64,000 nucleotides of DNA from Streptomyces lichenis (GCF_023218175.1 NZ_JALPTH010000027.1:1-64000); one strand, 5' to 3'; counted from the first letter of the stretch, positions 53,483 through 62,624 are shown. Numbers and translations are program-made. The notes: generated from the letters alone by a model not told the origin.

Positions 53483-54775
53483 GTGGACCGCTGCGTCGTT
53501 CTGGTGGACGCCGGCTATCTGCTGGGCGCCGCCGCCAGCCTTCTCGCCGGGGAACCGGCCCGCTCCCGGATCACCGTCGACCACGCCGCCCTCATCCGCG
53601 GCCTGCGCGAACGCGCCGAGATCGACACCCAGCAACCCCTGCTGCGGATCTACTGGTTCGACGGCGCCCCCGACCGCGTACCGCAGCCCGAACACCGGCG
53701 GCTGCGGGTCATGCCCCGGGTCACCGTCCGCCTCGGCGCCCTGACCCGCAGCGACGGGCGCTGGGCGCAGAAGGGCGTCGACGCGGCGATGCACGCCGAA
53801 CTCACCGAACTCGCCCGCAACCGCGCCTGCTCCGACATCGTGCTGGTCACCGGCGACGGCGACCTGCTGCCCGGGCTGATGTCCGCCAAGGAACACGGCG
53901 TCGCCGTCCACCTGTGGGCCGTGCAGGCCGCCGACGGCGACTACAACCAGTCCGAGGACCTGGTCGCCGAGGCCGACGAGCGCCGCGTCCTCGACCGGGC
54001 CTGGATCACCAGAGCCGTACGCGCCAAGGACCTCACCGGGGTCTGCGCCCCCGCCCCCGCCCCGCGCCCCGAGATCGCCGCCATCCTCTCCGCGCCGCTG
54101 CCCGAGTCGGCGCTCGCCTCCTCCGCCTCCGCGGAACGGGCCTCCGCCGAGCGTGCCGCCGCCGAACGGGCCGCCACCGCCACCCCCGACCAGGGCGCCC
54201 CCGCCCCCGCCGCGCCCGTCAACGGCAGCGCCCGCCCCGCCACCCCCGTACCACCGGGCGCGAGCGTCAAGGGCGTGCCCACCCCCAAGGACCTGGCCGC
54301 CCTCCGCGCCGGCCAGCACCACCCCGGCCCCGCCGCCCCGCACCCCGCGAGCGCCACCCTGCGCTGGTCCTCCGACCGGGGCTGGATCGACCGCCCGGGC
54401 GGCCCGGGCAGCGAACCGCCCGAGACCGCCTCACTGCCCACCCTCGCCCAGCTCACCAGCGCCGAACAGCGCTGGGCCGACCGCGAGGAGGACATCACCA
54501 CCGTCGGCGGCGACCCCTTCGAGGTCGGCCAGGTCTTCGCCCGCCGCTGGCTGGACCGGCTCCCCGACACCGCCCACGTCCAGACCCTCTCCGCCATGTA
54601 CCCGCGCATCCCGCACCGGGTCGACGGCGAACTCCTCCGCTACGCCGCCCGCTTCGGACTGCTCGCCCACAAGGACGACCAGATCGACGAACACGACCGG
54701 TACGCCATCCGGGCCGGGTTCTGGCGCGAGATCGATGTCCGCACCGCCGCCGGGCACACCGCGGCGGGGGAGTAG
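53483..54775 (+). CDS. NYN-domain (PIN-like) putative nuclease
   Basis: 430 residues. The N-terminal NYN domain (about 1-170) shows the metal-binding Asp in VVLVDAGYLLG and DIVLVTGDGDLLPGLMSA (near 120-135). NYN proteins are PIN-fold RNases. An Ala/Pro-rich linker (about 195-290) leads to a C-terminal helical domain (about 320-425) containing DPFEVGQVFARRWL and VDGELLRYAARFGLL, perhaps winged-helix. I took GTG 53483, nine bases after AGAGGG; GTG 53474 is in frame. Confidence 0.85.
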   Translation: MDRCVVLVDAGYLLGAAASLLAGEPARSRITVDHAALIRGLRERAEIDTQQPLLRIYWFDGAPDRVPQPEHRRLRVMPRVTVRLGALTRSDGRWAQKGVDAAMHAELTELARNRACSDIVLVTGDGDLLPGLMSAKEHGVAVHLWAVQAADGDYNQSEDLVAEADERRVLDRAWITRAVRAKDLTGVCAPAPAPRPEIAAILSAPLPESALASSASAERASAERAAAERAATATPDQGAPAPAAPVNGSARPATPVPPGASVKGVPTPKDLAALRAGQHHPGPAAPHPASATLRWSSDRGWIDRPGGPGSEPPETASLPTLAQLTSAEQRWADREEDITTVGGDPFEVGQVFARRWLDRLPDTAHVQTLSAMYPRIPHRVDGELLRYAARFGLLAHKDDQIDEHDRYAIRAGFWREIDVRTAAGHTAAGE

Positions 54776-54810
54776 CCGACCTGGCCGGCCGCCGCCCGTC
54801 TCCCCTCTCG

Positions 54811-54843
54811 CCCCGCGCCCGGGGCACGCCCCCGGGCGCGGGG
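54811..54843. terminator. Terminator after the NYN gene
   Basis: A perfect 13-bp stem (54811-54823 with 54831-54843), loop GCACGCC, 35 nt past the stop. It separates the NYN gene from the ABC pair despite the 99-nt gap. Confidence 0.85.
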
Positions 54844-54874
54844 TGGCCCATCGGACCCCTTAGGCTCATCCCTC

Positions 54875-55855
54875 GTGAGTACGGTGTGCGTGGTGCGGGA
54901 CCTGGTCAAGACGTACCCCGCCGCGCGCGGTCGGCGGGGCGCCCCCGCGGCCCCCGAGGTGCGCGCCACCGACGGCGTCTGCCTGGAGGTACGGGGCGGT
55001 GAGATCTTCGGACTGCTCGGTCCCAACGGCGCCGGCAAGTCCACCCTGGTCCGCCAGCTCACCGGGCTGATGCGCCCCGACTCCGGCTCCGTCGAGATCC
55101 TCGGCCACGACCTGGTGCGCCACCCCGAGCGGGCCGCCCGGCTGGTCGGCTACCTCGGCCAGGAGTCCACCGCGCTGGACGAACTGACCGTCGCCCTCGC
55201 CGCCGAGACCACCGGCCGGCTGCGCGGGCTGACCGCCCGCGAGGCCCGTGCCGGGCGGGACGCCGTCCTGGACGAACTGGGCCTCGCCGAGCTCGCCGGA
55301 CGGCCCCTGAAGAAGCTCTCCGGCGGCCAGCGGCGGCTCGCCTGCTTCGCCGCCGCACTGGTCGGCGAACGCCCGGTGCTCGTCCTGGACGAGCCGACCA
55401 CCGGAATGGACCCGGTCGCCCGCCGCGCCGTCTGGGCCGCCGTCGACCGCCGCCGCGCCGAGCACGGCGCCACCGTGCTGCTGGTCACCCACAACGTCAT
55501 CGAGGCCGAGACGGTCCTCGACCGGGTCGCCGTGCTGGAACGCGGCCGGGTCATCGCCTGCGACACGCCCTCCGGGCTGAAGGAGCGGGTGGCCGGCGAG
55601 GTCCGGGTGGAGCTCGTGTGGCGCGAGCGCGCCCCGCTGGACGTCCCCGAGGTCGCCGCGCTGCGCCCCTCGGCCCAGGAGTCCGGCCGCCGCTGGGTCC
55701 TGCGGCTCGCCCCCGACGAGGCCCGGGCCGCCGTCGCCGCGGTCACCGGCGGCGCCGCCTTCGCCGCCCTGGACGACTTCACCCTGGCGGTGCCCAGCCT
55801 GGAGGACGTCTACCTGGCCCTCGGCGGCCGGACGAAGGGCCTGGTCAAGACGTGA
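54875..55855 (+). CDS. ABC transporter ATP-binding protein
   Basis: 326 residues with a complete set of motifs: Walker A GPNGAGKST (49-57), Q-loop Gln96, signature LSGGQ (148-152), Walker B VLVLDEPT (168-175) and the switch His in LVTHNV. The C-terminal extension is of the drug-export (DrrA/CcmA-like) kind. GTG 54875 lacks a Shine-Dalgarno; TAGGCT at 54861-54866 ends 8 nt before it, so a leaderless transcript is likely. Its permease is at 56304. Confidence 0.93.
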   Translation: MSTVCVVRDLVKTYPAARGRRGAPAAPEVRATDGVCLEVRGGEIFGLLGPNGAGKSTLVRQLTGLMRPDSGSVEILGHDLVRHPERAARLVGYLGQESTALDELTVALAAETTGRLRGLTAREARAGRDAVLDELGLAELAGRPLKKLSGGQRRLACFAAALVGERPVLVLDEPTTGMDPVARRAVWAAVDRRRAEHGATVLLVTHNVIEAETVLDRVAVLERGRVIACDTPSGLKERVAGEVRVELVWRERAPLDVPEVAALRPSAQESGRRWVLRLAPDEARAAVAAVTGGAAFAALDDFTLAVPSLEDVYLALGGRTKGLVKT

Positions 55856-56307
55856 GGCCGGGCACGGGGACGAGGACGGGGACAGCGGCGGGGATGACGG
55901 CTGGGCGGGGGAGGGGCCGGGGATCCCGTACCGTGAACCCGGGCCCCGGGGACGTACGACCAGGACCCCCGGTGGTACTGCCGCGCTCCCCGGTCGTGTT
56001 CCGGAGGCGCCCGGAACGTACGCCGGAGACCTCGTACAGACGCCGGGAGTGCCCGGAACGGGTGACCGAGACCGCGTACGCGTGCCGGGAGCGCCCGATG
56101 CGGGTGCCGGTGGCCTCGGACGCGTTGCAGGTGCGGCCGGACCGGACGCCGGTGGCCTCGGACGGATTGCGGGGGCGCCCGGGCCGTCTGGCGGGGGCCT
56201 CGGACCGTACGCGAGCGCCATGGACGTATCCGCCGGGGACCCCGGCCGGTACGCCGGTGGCCAGGAGAGAGCGCGGGAAGCGCGGGAACAGGAGCGACAC
56301 CACGTGA
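55852..56307 (+). CDS. Possible Arg-rich repeat protein between ABC subunits
   Basis: An open frame of 151 residues that starts at a GTG overlapping the ABC ATPase stop (GTGA) and stops in another GTGA that overlaps the permease start. Its middle consists of five 14-residue degenerate units of the type PDRTPVASDGLRGR. It is basic and low complexity, with weaker third-position GC bias than its neighbours (codons such as AGA, GTA, TAT, GCT). No Shine-Dalgarno of its own; translation would depend on coupling. It could equally be a repeat-filled spacer. Confidence 0.3.
   Translation: MRPGTGTRTGTAAGMTAGRGRGRGSRTVNPGPGDVRPGPPVVLPRSPVVFRRRPERTPETSYRRRECPERVTETAYACRERPMRVPVASDALQVRPDRTPVASDGLRGRPGRLAGASDRTRAPWTYPPGTPAGTPVARRERGKRGNRSDTT
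56011..56220. repeat. 42-bp degenerate tandem repeat
   Basis: Five units of 42 bp begin at 56011, 56053, 56095, 56137 and 56179; the GGCCTCGG core recurs exactly 42 bp apart at 56112, 56154 and 56196. The period is a multiple of three and keeps the frame at 55852-56307 open. Confidence 0.8.
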
Positions 56308-57140
56308 GCACCGTGTCCGCCAAGGCCCTGCCGTCCACGGTGGTGCGCGGGACGCGCGCCGGGGCAGGGGACGACCGGCCGGGCGCGGCAGACCTCGCCC
56401 CCCGGGCGCGGCTGCTGCCCGCGCTCGCCGCGGTGTACCGGGCGCAGCTGTCCCGGGCCCGGGTGGCCCGGATCCCGCTGCTGTTCGTCGCCACCTTCCA
56501 GTCCGTCGGGATCATGGTCCTGATGCGCGGCGTGGTGGACGGCGGAACCGAGGCGCGGGCCGTGGTCGCCGGCTCCTCGGTGCTGGTCGTGGCGTTCGTC
56601 GCGCTCAACCTGCTGGCCCAGTACTTCGGGCAGCTGCGGGCGAGCGGCGGGCTCGACCACTACGCCACCCTGCCGGTGCCGCCCGCCGCGGTGGTGCTCG
56701 GCGCGGCCGGCGCGTACGCCTCCTTCACGGTGCCCGGCACGGTGGTGACGGCCGTCACCGGTTCGGTGCTGTTCGGGCTGCCGCTCACCCATCTGTGGGT
56801 GCTGGCCGCGGTGGTGCCGCTCTCCGGGGCGGCGCTGGCCGGTCTGGGCGCGGCGCTCGGACTGCTGGCACCCCGCCAGGAGCTGGCCACCCTGCTGGGC
56901 CAGCTGGGCATGTCGGCGGCGCTGCTGCTCGGGGTGCTCCCCGCCGAGCGGATGCCGGAGGCGCTCGGCTGGGCGCGTGACCTGCTGCCCTCCACGTACG
57001 GGGTGGAGGCCCTGGCCCGTACCTTCGACGCCCGGCCGGACTGGGCGGTGGTCGGGCTGGACCTGGCGGTCTGCGCCGGGGTCGGTGTGGTGTCGCTGGC
57101 CCTGGCCACCTGGGCCTACCGCCGGGCCGCGGTGCGCTGA
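56304..57140 (+). CDS. ABC-2 type transporter permease
   Basis: 278 residues with six membrane segments after a 45-residue cytoplasmic N-terminus, ending in the ABC-2 pattern LPSTYGVEALARTF and a last helix. It is the partner of the ATPase at 54875, together a small-molecule exporter of the DrrAB/NodJ type. GTG 56304 has AGGAG at 56290-56294; a longer reading frame from 56049 runs into the repeat region and is not preferred. Confidence 0.9.
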   Translation: MSTVSAKALPSTVVRGTRAGAGDDRPGAADLAPRARLLPALAAVYRAQLSRARVARIPLLFVATFQSVGIMVLMRGVVDGGTEARAVVAGSSVLVVAFVALNLLAQYFGQLRASGGLDHYATLPVPPAAVVLGAAGAYASFTVPGTVVTAVTGSVLFGLPLTHLWVLAAVVPLSGAALAGLGAALGLLAPRQELATLLGQLGMSAALLLGVLPAERMPEALGWARDLLPSTYGVEALARTFDARPDWAVVGLDLAVCAGVGVVSLALATWAYRRAAVR

Positions 57141-57197
57141 CCCCCGCCATGGCGGACCGGTGAGGCGTGCGCCGGGGGTGCCTGGCACGATGGCAGG

Positions 57198-57962
57198 GTG
57201 ACCGCACCGCTGACCCCGCCCCACCAGCCGCCCCACGGGTCGTCCGACGGCCCCGCCCCCTCGCCGGCCGGCGGTGCCGACTGGCCGCCGCCCTATCCCT
57301 CGGCGGCCTACCGGGACGGTGCCGGGCGGGACGAGAAGGCCGACCTGGCGGGCGAGGTGCGGCAGGGCGTCCTGGTGGCGTTCGCGGTGACCGCGCTGGG
57401 AGTGCTGCTGGGGCTGCTGTGGCTCTGGCTGGCGCCGCGCGTGCCGCTGATCTCGGACGGCAAGGCCGTCTTCCTGCGGGACACCGAGGGCGAGGGCGCG
57501 ATCGGCGCCGACGCGGTGTTCGCGCTGCTGGGGCTCGGCCTCGGGGCGCTGAGCGCGGCGGGCGTCTTCTGGTACCAGCGGCGCGGCGGCATCCCGGTGG
57601 TGGCGGGCCTCGCCCTCGGCGGGCTGCTCGGCTCGCTGCTCGGCTGGGGCATCGGCACCCTGCTCGGCCCCACCCACGATGTGGCGGGACACGCCCGGGA
57701 GCTGGGGGCGGGCGTGGCGTTCGACGCCCCCTTGGAGCTGAAGGCGTACGGGGCGATCCTGGCCTGGCCGATCGCGGCGATGCTCGTCCATCTGGCGCTC
57801 ACCGCCCTGTTCGGCCCCCGCGATCCCGAACCGGACGACTGGGCCGGCCTCCCGGCCCCGGCGCCCGGAGCGACCTCCCCGGCGCCGGGGCAGGATCCCC
57901 CGGCCTCGGGCACGAGCGGGCCCACCGGCCTCCGGGACGCCTCGGACGACCGCGGTCACTGA
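57198..57962 (+). CDS. Actinobacterial membrane protein (possibly DUF2567)
   Basis: 254 residues: a Pro-rich N-terminus, four membrane segments (about 56-78, 102-122, 131-152, 190-212) and a Pro/Gly-rich tail. The loop PLISDGKAVFLRDTEGEGAIGADA between the first two segments is distinctive (shown as one 20-odd stretch only in part: GKAVFLRDTEGEGAIGADA). It resembles DUF2567-type proteins of unknown function; I am unsure of the family. It follows the permease by 57 nt. Confidence 0.65.
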   Translation: MTAPLTPPHQPPHGSSDGPAPSPAGGADWPPPYPSAAYRDGAGRDEKADLAGEVRQGVLVAFAVTALGVLLGLLWLWLAPRVPLISDGKAVFLRDTEGEGAIGADAVFALLGLGLGALSAAGVFWYQRRGGIPVVAGLALGGLLGSLLGWGIGTLLGPTHDVAGHARELGAGVAFDAPLELKAYGAILAWPIAAMLVHLALTALFGPRDPEPDDWAGLPAPAPGATSPAPGQDPPASGTSGPTGLRDASDDRGH

Positions 57963-58113
57963 CCTCGGCGCGATGCTGCCCGGCGGGCATCACGGTCCGG
58001 CAGGGACGTCGTCCCGCGGGTGCCCACCACGGCCGACGGGGCGTGGACGGCGATTGCGCGGCCCCGCGGCCGGGTCCGCCCCCGGGTCCGCCCCCCGGTG
58101 CGGCCGGGGGCGT

Positions 58114-58614
58114 TCAGGCGCGGCCGATGGGGGCGAGGACCGCTGCGGTGAGGGCGGCCAGGTCGGTGGGGGCGAGTTCGACCTCCAGTCCGCGGCGGCC
58201 GGCGGAGACGCAGATGGTGGCGTGGCCGGACGCCGAGGCGTCCAGCACCGTGGGCAGCCGCTTGCGCTGGCCGAGCGGGGAGATGCCGCCGAGGACGTAG
58301 CCGGTGGTGCGTTCGGCGGCGGCCGGGTCGGCCATGGCGGCCTTCTTGCCGCCGACCGCGGTGGCGAGCGCCTTCAGGTCGAGCCGGCAGGCGACCGGGA
58401 CGACCGCGACGGTCAGTGCCCCGTCGACCTCGGCGACCAGGGTCTTGAACACCCGGTCGGGTGAGACGCCGAGCGCCTCGGCGGCCTCCTCGCCGTAGGA
58501 CTCGGCGGCCGGGTCGTGGTCGTAGGCGTGCACGGTGAAGGCGGTGCCGGCGGCGGTCAGGGCGACCGTCGCCGGGGTGCCGCCGGCCGTCTGCTTCTTG
58601 GGCTTCTTGGCCAC
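58114..58614 (-). CDS. ybaK: YbaK/EbsC-type Cys-tRNA deacylase
   Basis: 166 residues with the YbaK fold markers VFKTLVAEVDG, VVPVACRLDLKALA, GGKKAAMADPAAAERTTGYV and LGGISPLGQRKRLPTVLD. Such enzymes hydrolyse mischarged Cys-tRNA(Pro). The Lys of KTL is the key catalytic residue in the family. GTG 58614 is chosen because the matching region starts just after it. It converges on the membrane protein at 57198; no clean terminator seen in the 150-nt gap. Confidence 0.92.
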   Translation of the reverse strand: MAKKPKKQTAGGTPATVALTAAGTAFTVHAYDHDPAAESYGEEAAEALGVSPDRVFKTLVAEVDGALTVAVVPVACRLDLKALATAVGGKKAAMADPAAAERTTGYVLGGISPLGQRKRLPTVLDASASGHATICVSAGRRGLEVELAPTDLAALTAAVLAPIGRA

Positions 58615-58700
58615 GGACGTCTCGTCTCCGGCGCGGTCAGAGGGGTGGATGGGGCGGGGGTGGGGCCGGTGGGCCCCCTGAGGCAGAAGGGGCCGGTGGG

Positions 58701-59441
58701 TCAGTTGGGGCTGGTGGGGGTGCGGGTGAGTTCGACGGCGGGGAGGGAGGGGAGGTGGCGCAGGACCGCGGTCTCGGCGCGCAGCAGGTGCAGTTCCTCG
58801 CGCAGCCGGGTCGCGGTGTCCGGGGCCTGGAGCAGCCGCTGCTTGGCGCTGGTGTCCAGGACGGCGGCCGCGGCCACCAGGTAGGAGACGACGGAGGGTT
58901 CGTCGGGCAGTTCCTGGGAGGAGGCGACGGTGCGCTCCCGGGCCCCGGCCAGCCGCTGCTGGTAGGAGCGGAACGCGCGCAGGACGCCTTCGGCGAGCGG
59001 TTCGGCGCCGTCGCCGGGTTCCTCCTCCAGTTCCTCCAGTTCGGCGGTGAGGAACGGGCCGCTCGCCTCCACGGAGAGCAGTTTGACCCGGGTGGTGCCG
59101 GTGGCCAGCACCTCGAAGGTGCCGTCCGGCTGCTCCCGGATGGTGGCCGCGTCGGCGACGCAGCCGACCCGGTGGAAGGCCTGGATGGGGTCGGGGCCGA
59201 AGCCGGCGGCGGGGCCCTTCTCCGGTACGGAGGTCGGGTCGGGCATGCCGGGCGCGGTGGGTGCGACCTCGCGGCCGTCGCGGATCGCCACCACGGCGAA
59301 CCGGCGGGGCTCCGACTCGTCGGTCTTCAGCAGCTCGCGCATCATGGCGCGATAACGCTCCTCGAAGACGTTCAGGGGCAGCACGAGGCCGGGGAACAGC
59401 ACCGCGTTCAGCGGGAAGAGGGGCAGGCGAGCGGTGGTCAC
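58701..59441 (-). CDS. LON substrate-binding domain protein
   Basis: 246 residues matching the N-terminal (LAN) domain of Lon protease without ATPase or protease parts: LPLFPLNAVLFPGLVLPLNVFEERYR is its signature, here split as LPLFPLNAVLFPG and LPLNVFEERY. The C-terminus is helical. The function of stand-alone LON-N proteins is poorly known; they may bind damaged proteins. GTG 59441 is used; the upstream gene stop is 5 nt away, so both are one transcript. Confidence 0.88.
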   Translation of the reverse strand: MTTARLPLFPLNAVLFPGLVLPLNVFEERYRAMMRELLKTDESEPRRFAVVAIRDGREVAPTAPGMPDPTSVPEKGPAAGFGPDPIQAFHRVGCVADAATIREQPDGTFEVLATGTTRVKLLSVEASGPFLTAELEELEEEPGDGAEPLAEGVLRAFRSYQQRLAGARERTVASSQELPDEPSVVSYLVAAAAVLDTSAKQRLLQAPDTATRLREELHLLRAETAVLRHLPSLPAVELTRTPTSPN

Positions 59442-59446
59442 AGCGG

Positions 59447-60577
59447 TCAAGCGTAATGGCCGCCCGCACGGCTCCGTCCGCCCCATCCGGCCACGCGTCC
59501 GGCGGCACGTCCGCCCGGGCGCGCGGCGGGGTCCGCTTCGGCGGCCACCGCGCCGCGGGCCAGCTCGCGCGCGTCCAGGAACCGCCCCAGCGGATCGTCC
59601 CCCTCGGCGGCCCAGGCGCCGGCCGCCGCGCTCCACGGGTAGGAGGTGGCGTACGGGCCGATCAGCCGGAACTGCTCCAGCGCGTCGGTCCACCGCTCCC
59701 GGCGGACCAGGACGTGGGCGAGGATGTTGCGCACCTCGGCGGGCCAGGGGTCGCCGGCCGGGTGGCGGGCCGACAGTTCGGCGGCCAGGTCCGCGGCCGC
59801 GTCGATCCGGGCCCCGGGCACGGCGCCGGTGGCGTTCCCGCTGCCGGCGGCGGCCCGCAGCCGGGCGAAGGCGGCCCGCACCGGCAGCGCCCGTACCAGG
59901 GAGCCGGCCCCGGCGTCCTGGGCGGCCTGCTCGGCGAAGTCGAAGCAGTAGTCGAAGCAGGAGTCGAGCCCTTCGGGCCGGGAGCGGTGGCGGTGCTGGG
60001 CGAAGAGGTAGCGCAGCGCGGCGGTGTGGCAGCCGTAGTGGTGCGGGGCGCGGCGTACCGCCTGCTCCCACAGCGCCTCGAAGGCGGCCGGGGCGGCGCC
60101 GGTGCCGCGGGCGTGCTCCAGGGCGAGCCGCCAGGGCACCGGGTCGTGGGGGGAGGCGACGGCGGCGGCGTCGATGAGCGGGCCCACCTCGCGCAGCCGT
60201 TCGGCCCGTGCGGGGCTGGCCCAGGCCCGGCGCAGCGCCAGCTCGGCGGCGATCAGCGCGGCGTCCGGATCGCCGGGCGCGGCCGCCTGCCAGCGGACGA
60301 GCCATTCGTCCCGGTTGCGGGCGAAAGCGGCCAGTTGGCCCGCGTACCGGTCGCGGCCCTCCCAGTCGGCCGACTCGCGGGTGGCCCGCAGCAGCGCGGC
60401 GGCTGGAAAGTGATCCCCGAGCGCGGCGGCGACCAGGGCCGGGGCCAGCCGCTGGTCGGGGGCGTCGAGCAGTACCGCGCCGTCCGGCGGCAACCCGTCG
60501 GCGGGGTGGCGGTCGACGGGCCGGGACAGGCGTGCGGAGCTCATCAGGGCGCGCAGCAGTGTCATGGTATCGACCAT
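59447..60577 (-). CDS. Hypothetical helical protein, TPR-like
   Basis: 376 residues, almost all alpha-helical, with Ala-rich pairs of helices spaced as in TPR-like solenoids (for example WRLALEHARG, WEQAVRRAPHHYGCHTAALRYL, WTDALEQFRLIGPYA). No catalytic motif is recognised. The last 35 residues are Gly/Arg-rich. It is translationally close to the LON-domain gene (5 nt), suggesting a joint role. Upstream on the minus strand TTGACA stands at 60659-60654, but without a good -10 box at 17 bp. Confidence 0.7.
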   Translation of the reverse strand: MVDTMTLLRALMSSARLSRPVDRHPADGLPPDGAVLLDAPDQRLAPALVAAALGDHFPAAALLRATRESADWEGRDRYAGQLAAFARNRDEWLVRWQAAAPGDPDAALIAAELALRRAWASPARAERLREVGPLIDAAAVASPHDPVPWRLALEHARGTGAAPAAFEALWEQAVRRAPHHYGCHTAALRYLFAQHRHRSRPEGLDSCFDYCFDFAEQAAQDAGAGSLVRALPVRAAFARLRAAAGSGNATGAVPGARIDAAADLAAELSARHPAGDPWPAEVRNILAHVLVRRERWTDALEQFRLIGPYATSYPWSAAAGAWAAEGDDPLGRFLDARELARGAVAAEADPAARPGGRAAGRVAGWGGRSRAGGHYA

Positions 60578-60735
60578 TGAAAACCGCAGGTCACAGCAGC
60601 GCCAGAGGTGTGCTGTGAAGCTTTGGTAGCGGCCGGAAGGTTGTATCGGCGAATGTCAAGAGAACGTAAAGAAAGGGGCGGGGGCGGTGACCGTGGTGAC
60701 GGTGGTGCGACTGGGGCGGGATGGGCCGCCGACGG

Positions 60736-60766
60736 CCCCGGGCGGGCTCCGGCGACCCGTCCGGGG
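60736..60766. terminator. Terminator abutting the beta-helix gene
   Basis: CCCCGGGCGGG (60736-60746) pairs with CCCGTCCGGGG (60756-60766) with one mismatch, directly adjacent to the stop of the minus-strand gene at 60767. Confidence 0.6.
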
Positions 60767-62380
60767 TCAGTTGCGGCGCAGCAGCCGGGAGGCGCCGGCC
60801 GCCACCGTGGTGGCCAGAACCCATCCCAGCAGGATCAGCGCCACGGTCACCCACTGCCAGTAACCCGTCACCCGCCACTGGCCGACCTGGCCGAGATCGA
60901 TCACCGGCAGCAGCAGGTCCAGCGCGTAGAGCGCGGCGCTCCACTGCGGATGCTCCTCGGCCTTCATCGGCGGCGGGTCGGCCCGGGCGAAGGCCACCGT
61001 CCCGGCCGCCCACAGCACCGCCATCCACAGCGCCGCCCGCCCCGGCCGGTAGCCGTAGGCGACCGTCCAGTCCTGGAGGTAGCCCCAGGCCTTCGCGGCC
61101 AGCGGCAGCGTCTCGCGCCGCCGCCGCTGCTTGGCCAGCAGCACCTCCCGGGCGTCGGAGTCCTCCCCGCCCGCCCGCAGCACCGCCGCCAGCCGCTCGT
61201 ACGGCTCCGGGTTGAACTCCGGGGTGGCCGCCGCCAGCCACTCCAGCCGCCGGGTCAGCGGGAAGTGCCCGTAGGGGACGAGGTTCTCGTAGACCAGGCC
61301 GCTCATCGCCAGCCCGCCCGGGCCGGGCCAGCTCGTCGACTGGTCCACCAGGGTGACGATCCTCGCCCCGTTGAGCACCACCCGGCCCTCCTCCGGCCGC
61401 TCGCAGGTGAACCGCAGCTCCGGGGTGGCGATCCGGCGCAGCGACACCTCCTCCCGGGCCTGGGAGGAGAGCAGGAAGCGGGCATGGTGGAAGTCGACCG
61501 CGTCCCCGAACCGGCCGTCGTCCAGCCGCAGCCCGCCCCGGCACTCGAAGGGCCGCGTCCGGGTGCCGCGCAGCGGGGTGTTGAAGGTGGACAGCCCGCC
61601 CGGCGGGGTGGCCCCCTCCGGCGGGGCGCCCGTGCGGTCGCTGACCCAGGCGTCGGTCAGATGGAGCGTGCGCTCCACGGTGAGCTGCGGCGCGTTCAGC
61701 GCCCGGCGGCCCTCCAGAGCGCGCAGCCGGGCGCCGCGCAGGCTCATCGACACCCCCACCTTCGCCCCGCGCAGGCTCAGCTCCCCGTTGGTCTCGATCA
61801 GGTCCGCCTGGAGGTCCTGCGCCACCGACAGGCCGTCCGCCACCACCGCCCGGCCGCGCCGGTCCGGGCCCACATGGATCTGGCTGATCAGCAGGTCGGT
61901 GCCGATCTGGGCGTCGGTCAGCCGGATCCCGCGCTCCACCCGGCAGCGCGGCAGATGCAGATCGCCCTCGGTCTGCAGCCGGGCCGCCTCCAGCCTCGGT
62001 ATCGCGCAGCCCGCCAGCCGCAGGGTGGTGAACCGGGACTCCGGCAGCAGCACCTCCCGCTCGAAGCGGCAGCCGTGCAGCTCCACATAGGGTCCGATGG
62101 TGCCGCCGGCCAGGTCCAGCGTGCCGGTGATGCGCACCCCGCGCAGCTTCAGCGCCGAGACCCGCCCGGCCAGCGCCGGCGGCCCGGCCAGCAGCAGCAG
62201 CGCCACCTTCTCCGCGCGCACCGTCCGCTCCGGCGGCCAGACCCGCGCCGCGAACGGGTCGTCCAGCAGGGCGCTGCCCGCGCTCAGGTCGTAGACGGCG
62301 CCGATCCGGAACGCCTGCCACATGCCCACCTCGGCCGGTGTCAGACCGTCCGGTACGTCGTCCTCGTGCGGTGCGCTCAC
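60767..62380 (-). CDS. Membrane-anchored protein with pentapeptide-like solenoid
   Basis: 537 residues. Residues about 65-330 are a series of short strands with L.L.GA.I/L..L.L..A spacing (LKLRGVRITGTLDLAGGTIG, LRLAGCAIPRLEAARLQTEG), as in pentapeptide or right-handed beta-solenoids. Two membrane segments close the protein (about 465-485 and 510-530) with a short loop between. Streptomyces homologues are sometimes labelled membrane oxidoreductase, but I see no cofactor motif. GTG 62380 is chosen from the sequence start MSAPHEDDVPDGLTPAE with a G-rich ribosome site. It is divergent from hisD (244-nt gap). Confidence 0.75.
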   Translation of the reverse strand: MSAPHEDDVPDGLTPAEVGMWQAFRIGAVYDLSAGSALLDDPFAARVWPPERTVRAEKVALLLLAGPPALAGRVSALKLRGVRITGTLDLAGGTIGPYVELHGCRFEREVLLPESRFTTLRLAGCAIPRLEAARLQTEGDLHLPRCRVERGIRLTDAQIGTDLLISQIHVGPDRRGRAVVADGLSVAQDLQADLIETNGELSLRGAKVGVSMSLRGARLRALEGRRALNAPQLTVERTLHLTDAWVSDRTGAPPEGATPPGGLSTFNTPLRGTRTRPFECRGGLRLDDGRFGDAVDFHHARFLLSSQAREEVSLRRIATPELRFTCERPEEGRVVLNGARIVTLVDQSTSWPGPGGLAMSGLVYENLVPYGHFPLTRRLEWLAAATPEFNPEPYERLAAVLRAGGEDSDAREVLLAKQRRRRETLPLAAKAWGYLQDWTVAYGYRPGRAALWMAVLWAAGTVAFARADPPPMKAEEHPQWSAALYALDLLLPVIDLGQVGQWRVTGYWQWVTVALILLGWVLATTVAAGASRLLRRN

Positions 62381-62624
62381 CGCGGCCCCCCCTCGTCTCC
62401 CCGTGGCGTCCGGCGGGGGCTCGGTCCCGGCGCCCTGCCGGGGCACGACCTCGCTGCACGAGGCGCGGCACCCGCCCCCACCTCGTACGTCGTACGCGTG
62501 TTCTTCCCCCTGTGTGACGGACCGAACGCTAACGGTCAGCGGTGGCGAGAAGACGCCACCGGGGCGTGTATCAGCCAGTGATACGGAGGACGGGCCCCGG
62601 GAGACCGTCTGCGAGAATTGAGCC

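Noticed and set aside
60654..60682. Complete promoter for the gene at 60577
   Set aside because: TTGACA is perfect, but 16-18 bp further there is only GC-rich sequence with no -10 match.
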